A DNA stretch of 10,120 bases from JAUQQI01 sp042408785. GTDB lineage: Bacteria; Chloroflexota; Dehalococcoidia; JAUQQI01. Positions 6,057 to 10,120 of the stretch are shown here, piece by piece. The stretch is from positions 1-10,120 of the forward strand of contig JBHOQU010000074.1 in the NCBI GenBank assembly GCA_042408785.1, read 5' to 3'. The notes beneath the pieces were generated by a model, which was not told the DNA's origin, ran no database searches, and saw only the letters and a list, made by a program, of their open reading frames with translations. The position numbers and the translations under genes are program-made. Each line of letters starts with the position of its first letter. The stretch's first letter is position 1.

Positions 6057-6698
6057 ATGATTAGACGGGTAATTTTCCTGGGACTGCCCCTGCTGGTGGC
6101 CGCCTTCCTGGCCGGGGGTGTGGTTCTGGGGCGCACCTTTGCCGATACCCCCACGCCCACCCCAACCCCGACCAAACCGCCGGCCGCTTCCCTGTGGCAG
6201 GACTGGCTCAACCGGGTCGCCCGGATCCTCGGGGTGACCACCGACCGGCTGACCGAGGCCTTCAAGCAGGCCGGCCGGGAGACGGTCCAGCAGGCCGTTC
6301 AGGAGGGGAAGCTGACGCAGGATCAGGCCAACCGGATCCTTCAGCGCATCGACCAGGGTCACTTCTTCGCGGGCCCCTTCTTCGGTAAGGGCGGACCGGC
6401 CGTTCACTTCGACCTGCGCCGCCATTTCGATGCCCTGGCCGGGTTCCTGGGAATGAACACCGCCGACCTGATGAATGAGCTGCGGTCCGGCAAGAGCCTG
6501 GCCCAAATCGCCCAGGAGCACGGCAAGAGCCGGGACGAGCTGAAAAACTTCCTGACCCAGCAGTTCAATCAGGCTATCGACCAGCTGGTTCAGCAGGGGC
6601 GATTCACCCAGGAGCAGGCCAACAACGCCAAGAGCAAGTTTCAATCAAACCTGGACCGGCTCATCGATTCCACTAAGGCCGGTCGAGCGCGGAGGTAG
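6057..6698 (+). CDS. Secreted helical protein with internal repeat, function unknown
   Basis: The protein has 213 residues from ATG 6057, with GGAGGTGG (6039-6046) ten bases upstream. It begins MIRRVIFLGLPLLVAAFLAG, a signal peptide or anchor, with possible cleavage after TFA (residue 29), then a TPTPTPTPTKPP linker. The rest is helical and charged. Two related segments occur: TVQQAVQEGKLTQDQANRI (77-95) and AIDQLVQQGRFTQEQANNA (173-191). Each is preceded by ILGVTTDRLTEAF or FLGMNTADLMNEL. The second half contains GKSLAQIAQEHGKSRDEL, a pattern seen in uncharacterised exported proteins of Chloroflexota and Actinobacteria as I recall. A His/Phe/Gly-rich stretch (101-117) separates the halves. 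It probably works outside the membrane. The neighbours give no clear clue, and no clear promoter or terminator is visible in the preceding 113 bases. Confidence 0.8.
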   Translation: MIRRVIFLGLPLLVAAFLAGGVVLGRTFADTPTPTPTPTKPPAASLWQDWLNRVARILGVTTDRLTEAFKQAGRETVQQAVQEGKLTQDQANRILQRIDQGHFFAGPFFGKGGPAVHFDLRRHFDALAGFLGMNTADLMNELRSGKSLAQIAQEHGKSRDELKNFLTQQFNQAIDQLVQQGRFTQEQANNAKSKFQSNLDRLIDSTKAGRARR

Positions 6699-6755
6699 CG
6701 GTCAACCGGCATAGCCCGCAAGCAGAAGTTGCCTGCCTCCCCCCTTAACCCCCCC

Positions 6756-6792
6756 GGCCCTGTCAGCGGCTGGCCCGGCCGCCGGCAGGGCC
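6756..6792. terminator. GC-rich stem between convergent genes, possible terminator
   Basis: GGCCCTG (6756-6762) pairs with CAGGGCC (6786-6792), and inside it GCGGC (6766-6770) pairs with GCCGC (6778-6782). It lies between the ends of a plus-strand and a minus-strand gene, where a two-way terminator would be expected. No T-run follows on either strand, so support is positional and structural only. Confidence 0.35.
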
Positions 6793-6809
6793 AACCCCCT
6801 TTCGGGCGG

Positions 6810-7445
6810 TTACTCGGGGCGGCGGGTCTGGCGGGAGACCTCCTCGGCCTCGGGGAGGGTTTCCAGACCCCAGGCCGAGTGCCAGTCCCGAAGGTCGGCC
6901 CGGAGCCGTTCGTTCTCGGCCTGGAGCTCCTGGTAGAGGCGGGCGTTCTCGATGCAGAGGGCGGCGATGTCGGCCGCGGCCGTGAGGAACCGGCGCTCCT
7001 CCTCGGTAAACTCGTGGGGTTCGGCCGTGTAGACCCGCAGCACCCCGATGACCCGGTTCCGGCCCGGAAGGGGCACCACGATCACCGAGCGGATGCCCTC
7101 CCGGGCGGCGGCTTCGGGATACTGGAAGCCGGGGTCTTTCGAGGCGTCCTTAATCTCGACGATTTCCCCGGCCAGGGCCCGCTGGTCGACGGCGCTTTTG
7201 CTCACCGCGACGGGCCCCTTTCGCAGGTAATCCTCGCTCAGGCCGTAGGCCGCTCCGAGCACCAGCTCGTCCCCCCGGGGAGTAAGCAGGCGGATGGAGC
7301 AGGCCTTGGCGTTAAGGGTCTTGGCGGTGCTTTCGCAGGTGATCTGCAGCACTTTCGTGACGTCCAGGCTTGACGTGACGGCTTTGCAGACCTGAAAGAG
7401 CGCCTCGAAGAACTGGTCGTCCTTAGCCCGTGGTTCGGTAGCCAT
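6810..7445 (-). CDS. Stand-alone GAF-domain protein
   Basis: The protein has 211 residues from ATG 7445, with a G-run (7460-7455) as a possible ribosome site. A GAF sensor fold spans about residues 28-165: SLDVTKVLQITCESTAKTL, ACSIRLLTPRGDELVLGAAYG, IRSVIVVPLPGRNRVIGVLRVY and FTEEERRFLTAAADIAALCIENARL. A short coiled-coil follows (about 166-187, YQELQAENERLRADL) and a polar tail. No kinase, cyclase, HTH or other output domain is present, so it must act through a partner if it signals. Ligand unknown; Cys37, Cys49 and Cys164 are the Cys within the domain. It starts 45 bases after the amrS stop on the same strand with no terminator visible, so co-transcription with amrS is likely. Confidence 0.85.
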   Translation of the reverse strand: MATEPRAKDDQFFEALFQVCKAVTSSLDVTKVLQITCESTAKTLNAKACSIRLLTPRGDELVLGAAYGLSEDYLRKGPVAVSKSAVDQRALAGEIVEIKDASKDPGFQYPEAAAREGIRSVIVVPLPGRNRVIGVLRVYTAEPHEFTEEERRFLTAAADIAALCIENARLYQELQAENERLRADLRDWHSAWGLETLPEAEEVSRQTRRPE

Positions 7446-7490
7446 CTTATTCAGCCCCCCATAGCTGTTTGGTCAGCCATCTATGATAAT

Positions 7491-8570
7491 TCAATTCCAG
7501 ACCCCAGGGATAGTGGTCCCGCAGGCGGGGCAGCAGCCGCCGGGACCGAGGCGGTTTTTAAGAACCTTAAAGCCGTGGCGTTGGATGAGCAGGGCCCGGC
7601 AGCCCGGACAGTAGGTGTTCTCGAAGGGGCCGACCATCCCCGGCAGGTTGCCGGCGTAAACGAACTTAAGGCCCTCCTCCAGGCCGATTTCAGCCGCCCG
7701 GATGAGGGTATCCGGACCGGTGTTGTCCGGGTCGGTCATTTTGTAGTCCTTGTGAAAGGCCGTCACGTGCCAGGGTATGTCCGGGGAGACCGAGGCGATG
7801 AACCTGGCGGCATCCCGCAGTTCGGCCTCGGAGTCGTTCCAGCCGGGCACTACCAGGGTAACCACCTCCACCCAGAACCCCAGCTCCCAGGTCCGGCGAA
7901 TGGTATCGAGTACGTTCTCCAGCCTGCCCCCGAGCTGCCGGTAGTTCCGCTCTGACATCGATTTAAGGTCAATTTTATACCCGTCCAGCCACGGCCGCAG
8001 ATAGGCCAGGACCTCGGGGGTGGCATTGCCGTTGGAGATAAAGACGGTTTTAAGGCTGGCTTCTTTGGCCAGCTTAAAGATGTCCACGGCCCACTCGGCC
8101 GTAATCAGCGGCTCATTATACGAAGACCCTACCACGGCCGCCCCATAGCGGCGGGCCAGCCGGACCAGCTCCTCCGGCCGAATGTCTATGATTTCGACGC
8201 CGAGGCCGGCGACGGGGTCCCGCAGGGCCTGCGAGGTAAGCCAGTTCTGGCAGTAGGGGCAGTGGTAGTCACAGCCGAGCATCCCGAAGGTTAAGGTTTT
8301 AGAGCCGGGGAGCAGGTGGAAGAAGGGCTTTTTTTCGGTGGGGTCCAGCTGGAGGGGGCCGACGTAGCCCCACGGGGCGTAAAGGACCCCGTCCTGGTTG
8401 AATCGGACCTGACAGATACCCCGCAGGCCGTCAAAGACCACGCAGCGGTGGCCGCAGGCGAAGCAGCGAACCTTCTTATCGGCCAGGGGCTCGTAGAGTA
8501 CTGCCGGCCGGGTGCGCCCGTCGAGGATGTCCGCGAGGGGGGTTTGAAAACGGGTCTTTGCCCGGGCCAT
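7491..8570 (-). CDS. amrS: AmmeMemoRadiSam system radical SAM enzyme AmrS
   Basis: The protein has 359 residues from ATG 8570; AAAGGA lies about ten bases upstream. It has an N-terminal Cys cluster (Cys36, 39, 43 and 53 in CFACGHRC..GICQVR), then the radical SAM motif CDYHCPYC with Cys100, 104 and 107 for the 4Fe-4S cluster. Next come SSYNEPLITAEW, KTVFISNGNATPEVL, GYKIDLKSM, VEVVTLVVPGWNDSE and DIPWHVTAFHKDYKM. A C-terminal Cys pair set (321/324 and 346-350) looks like a zinc ribbon. Layout and motifs match AmrS, formerly described as a PflA-like activating-enzyme homolog. Its partners AmrA (AMMECR1) and AmrB (Memo) are not in this window. Its biochemical product is not settled. The first gene of a likely two-gene unit with the GAF protein, it is divergent from the MBL gene. 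Confidence 0.93.
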   Translation of the reverse strand: MARAKTRFQTPLADILDGRTRPAVLYEPLADKKVRCFACGHRCVVFDGLRGICQVRFNQDGVLYAPWGYVGPLQLDPTEKKPFFHLLPGSKTLTFGMLGCDYHCPYCQNWLTSQALRDPVAGLGVEIIDIRPEELVRLARRYGAAVVGSSYNEPLITAEWAVDIFKLAKEASLKTVFISNGNATPEVLAYLRPWLDGYKIDLKSMSERNYRQLGGRLENVLDTIRRTWELGFWVEVVTLVVPGWNDSEAELRDAARFIASVSPDIPWHVTAFHKDYKMTDPDNTGPDTLIRAAEIGLEEGLKFVYAGNLPGMVGPFENTYCPGCRALLIQRHGFKVLKNRLGPGGCCPACGTTIPGVWN

Positions 8571-8595
8571 GGCCCGCTCATCCTTTCTAAAAGAG

Positions 8596-8601
8596 ATTAT
8601 A
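8596..8601 (-). promoter_or_regulatory. -10 box (TATAAT) for amrS
   Basis: The minus strand carries a perfect TATAAT (8601-8596), giving a start near 8590 and a leader of about 20 bases before ATG 8570. No convincing -35 hexamer is present; the nearest is TTTAAC at 19 bases. The spacer contains a small palindrome, CCGC/GCGG (8609-8620), that could be an operator or chance in GC-rich DNA. Confidence 0.45.
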
Positions 8602-8642
8602 GCTCGGGCCGCCTTCGCGGGTTAAACCTGAGCCCCGGGCGG

Positions 8643-8671
8643 TTGCCGGGGCGGGGCGGCTCTGGCATAAT
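8643..8671 (+). promoter_or_regulatory. Promoter of the MBL-cupin pair
   Basis: TTGCCG (8643-8648) and CATAAT (8666-8671) are exactly 17 bases apart and match the sigma-70 consensus at 4 of 6 and 5 of 6 positions. The expected start near 8678 leaves a leader of only about 12 bases. GGGAGG of the ribosome site (8679-8684) lies at its very 5' end, five bases before the ATG. Confidence 0.55.
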
Positions 8672-8689
8672 CCCCCGCGGGAGGTTCCG

Positions 8690-9625
8690 ATGGCCGTTAA
8701 GCCCATAAGCCCCGACTTTTACCAGCTTGACCTGCTCCACCTCGGGGTTTCCCGGGTGATCACGGCCTATCTTTACCGTCACCCGACGGAGGCGGTCCTG
8801 ATCGAGCCGGGCCCGGCCAGCACCCTTGAAACCCTGCTGGCCGACCTCCAGGCCCTTGGGGTCCGGCCCGACGCCTTAAGGCATGTGCTTTTAACCCACA
8901 TTCACTTAGACCACGCCGGGGCTTCGGGCCACTTGGCCGAGGCTTTTCCGAAGGCCCATTTCTACGTTCACCCCGTTGGCCTCCCCCACCTCGCCGACCC
9001 GACCCGGCTGATAAACAGCGCCCGCCGCCTTTACGGGGAGGACCTGGAGCGCCTCTTCGGTCTGCCCAGACCGGTGCCTTCGGAGCGGCTGATTCCCCTG
9101 GAAGATTCGGGGCGCCTGCAGCTCGGGGGCCGGAACCTGGCCGTTTACTACTCCCCCGGCCACGCCTCCCACCACGCGGTCTTCCTTGACCTGGAAGACC
9201 GGGTGCTCTTTGCCGGGGACACCGCCGGCACCCGGATGCCCGGGGTCGATTCCGTCCGCCCTCCAACCCCGCCCCCCGACATCGACATCGAGGCCTGGCA
9301 CGAGACGATAAACCGGATCCGGGGTCTGCGCCCGGCGGTCCTGGCCATCGCCCACGCCTGGCTGCATGCTGACGTGGCCTTTCACCTGGCCGACCTGGAC
9401 GCCCGCCTGGACCGCTGGGCCGGGCTGGTGCTTTCGGCCCTGGAGGCCGGGCAGTCCGAGGCCGAGATTACGGCCGCCCTCCGGGCCGAGGGCGACGCCG
9501 CCGCCCGGGCTGCCGACGGCGAGGGCGAGCTGGGCCGCTGGCAGCAGGCCATGCCGTATGAGCTCTCGGCCCTGGGTTTAATTCGCTACTGGCGCAAGCG
9601 CCGGCCGGAACTGGACCAGGGTTAA
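8690..9625 (+). CDS. MBL-fold (metallo-beta-lactamase superfamily) hydrolase
   Basis: The protein has 311 residues from ATG 8690, with GGGAGG five to six bases upstream. The metal-binding set is visible: THIHLDHAG (His70, His72, Asp74, His75), PGHASHH (His158), FAGDTAG (Asp177) and IAHAWLHAD (His222). This fits a two-metal hydrolase of the glyoxalase II-like branch. The N-terminal part (VITAYLYRHPTEAVLIEPGPAS) is the usual first beta-strand region. The C-terminal part (about 225-311) is a helical extension (LDARLDRWAGLVLSALEAG) typical of larger members such as those acting on thioesters or other small esters. The substrate cannot be told. The cupin gene starts three bases after its stop, so the two are surely co-transcribed. 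It is divergent from amrS. Confidence 0.9.
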   Translation: MAVKPISPDFYQLDLLHLGVSRVITAYLYRHPTEAVLIEPGPASTLETLLADLQALGVRPDALRHVLLTHIHLDHAGASGHLAEAFPKAHFYVHPVGLPHLADPTRLINSARRLYGEDLERLFGLPRPVPSERLIPLEDSGRLQLGGRNLAVYYSPGHASHHAVFLDLEDRVLFAGDTAGTRMPGVDSVRPPTPPPDIDIEAWHETINRIRGLRPAVLAIAHAWLHADVAFHLADLDARLDRWAGLVLSALEAGQSEAEITAALRAEGDAAARAADGEGELGRWQQAMPYELSALGLIRYWRKRRPELDQG

Positions 9626-9628
9626 GCG

Positions 9629-10090
9629 ATGCCAATGGTAAGGGTCAGGCGCTGGGATAAACCCGAACCTCCAACCGAAGCCGAACTTATCGACCTTTTC
9701 CGGGCCGAGGGCCTTGAGCCCTACCCCTGGTCCAACGGGCCGGGGGACGTTTACCCGGTCCACGCCCACCCGTACCACAAGGTCCTCTACGTGGTGCGGG
9801 GATCAATAACCTTCCGCTTCCCGGGCGGTCAGCCGCCGGAGCTTAAGGCCGGCGACCGGCTCGATCTGCCGGCCGGGGTCGAGCACGACGCGGTCGTCGG
9901 CCCGGAAGGGGTTGAGAACAGCTCACGGTTCTGTCCCAAGGGTAGTGTGAAGAATTTAAGGAGCCGGATTCCCCCTATGGAGCCCAAGCTCTTTGGGCTG
10001 TCAGCCGAGCCTGGCGCAGCTAAGCAGGAGAGCAGACTCCACCCCACAAAAGGCCTTAAAGCCCCGAACTGTCCGGGCACGGGTTTTTGA
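9629..10090 (+). CDS. Small cupin protein with a foreign C-terminal tail
   Basis: The open frame has 153 residues from ATG 9629, three bases after the MBL stop. Residues 1-95 are a single cupin domain. Motif 1 is GDVYPVHAHPYHKVLYVVRG (His45, His47 and His50 as candidate metal ligands) and motif 2 is AGDRLDLPAGVEHDAVV (His86). Small cupins of this kind normally end a few residues after VVGPEGV. Here the frame continues from residue 96 (nt 9914) for 58 residues of low-complexity-free but unrecognisable sequence. That tail coincides with a change in base use and with a transposon-like motif at 9927. The likely reading is that the last few native codons were replaced by an insertion, leaving the beta-barrel nearly intact. 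Metal and substrate are unknown, and the tail may destabilise the protein. Confidence 0.75.
   Translation: MPMVRVRRWDKPEPPTEAELIDLFRAEGLEPYPWSNGPGDVYPVHAHPYHKVLYVVRGSITFRFPGGQPPELKAGDRLDLPAGVEHDAVVGPEGVENSSRFCPKGSVKNLRSRIPPMEPKLFGLSAEPGAAKQESRLHPTKGLKAPNCPGTGF
9927..9955 (+). repeat. Candidate IS256-type terminal inverted repeat
   Basis: The stretch opens GGTTCTGTCCCAAGGGTAGT and runs on to GTGAAGAAT. It resembles, from memory, the ends of IS256-family elements, which often begin with a G-purine-rich stretch containing CTGTCC and continue into GTGT-AA. It begins 13 bases after the cupin frame stops looking native. The matching end and any 8-9 bp target duplication would be outside the window. 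No transposase start is seen in the remaining 165 bases. Confidence 0.35.
9981..9999 (+). repeat. Hairpin in the right-edge unassigned DNA
   Basis: AGCCCAA (9981-9987) and TTGGGCT (9993-9999) form a perfect 7-bp stem around GCTCT. No T-run follows. It lies in sequence that reads through as the foreign tail of the cupin, and it may be part of the mobile-element end or of a regulatory leader. Confidence 0.45.
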
Positions 10091-10116
10091 CATAAACACT
10101 TTAGCGTTTATGTCAA
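10087..10116. repeat. Perfect 11-bp inverted repeat with 8-bp centre
   Basis: TTGACATAAAC (10087-10097) and GTTTATGTCAA (10106-10116) flank ACTTTAGC. Allowing one mismatch, the arms extend to 13 bp around TTTA. It is AT-rich in GC-rich surroundings. Each arm contains TTGACA, pointing inward on opposite strands. The geometry fits an operator for a dimeric HTH repressor at a promoter, or a tyrosine-recombinase core site. The window ends four bases later, so the gene it serves is not visible. Confidence 0.7.
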
Positions 10117-10120
10117 TAAT

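Noticed and set aside
10058..10088. Intrinsic terminator ending in GGGTTTTT after the cupin
   Set aside because: The best stem has only CCCG/CGGG plus a mismatch, a G-T pair and three A-T pairs. The T-run is also the edge of the 10087-10116 palindrome. It is too weak to list as a feature.
9629..10090. Cupin tail as a new functional domain
   Set aside because: The tail has no predicted fold pattern that I can see, coincides with a mobile-element-like edge and a hairpin, and the cupin core is already complete before it. Read-through is the simpler account.

Overview
The window is GC-rich bacterial DNA carrying seven housekeeping or envelope genes plus a cupin. Disturbed, probably mobile-element-derived DNA lies at both ends. 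TTG/GTG starts, Thr-Pro linkers (TPTPTP type) behind signal peptides or membrane anchors, and a Tat-exported PGRP-type amidase with LGFP-like C-terminal modules suggest a Chloroflexota bacterium, possibly thermophilic. This assignment is inference from gene style; no marker gene proves it.

Left edge (1-516, minus strand): a decayed IS200/IS605-family element. It holds the first 24 codons of tnpB (cut by the window edge), a tnpA with a premature stop, two apparent small deletions and a lost terminal stop, and a left end with two hairpins. The element appears to sit behind a TTAC motif inside a small lipoprotein gene (start at 647), whose promoter, ribosome site, signal peptide and lipobox remain.

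779-4449 (minus strand): in transcription order, an ornithine cyclodeaminase/mu-crystallin family oxidoreductase, a Tat-signal zinc amidase, and a single-pass membrane protein with a LolA/LppX-like outer domain. The last gene starts 121 nt inside the end of the amidase gene. A strong hairpin lies between the first two genes. The last two and the broken lipoprotein make an envelope-associated group.

4450-6698 (plus strand): a magnesium transporter MgtE with N, CBS and membrane domains, divergent from the oxidoreductase, then a small secreted helical protein with an internal repeat.

6810-8570 (minus strand): amrS (AmmeMemoRadiSam radical SAM enzyme) followed by a stand-alone GAF protein, probably one transcript. 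No AmrA or AmrB partner is in the window.

8690-10090 (plus strand): an MBL-fold hydrolase, then a cupin three bases downstream, from a well-formed promoter with a very short leader. The cupin reading frame runs past its natural end (about residue 95) into unrelated sequence that begins with an IS256-like terminal motif. The window ends in a perfect 11-bp inverted repeat with an 8-bp centre, a candidate operator or recombination site.

I found no RNA genes, CRISPR array or recognisable new defence system. The least explained parts are the two ends.
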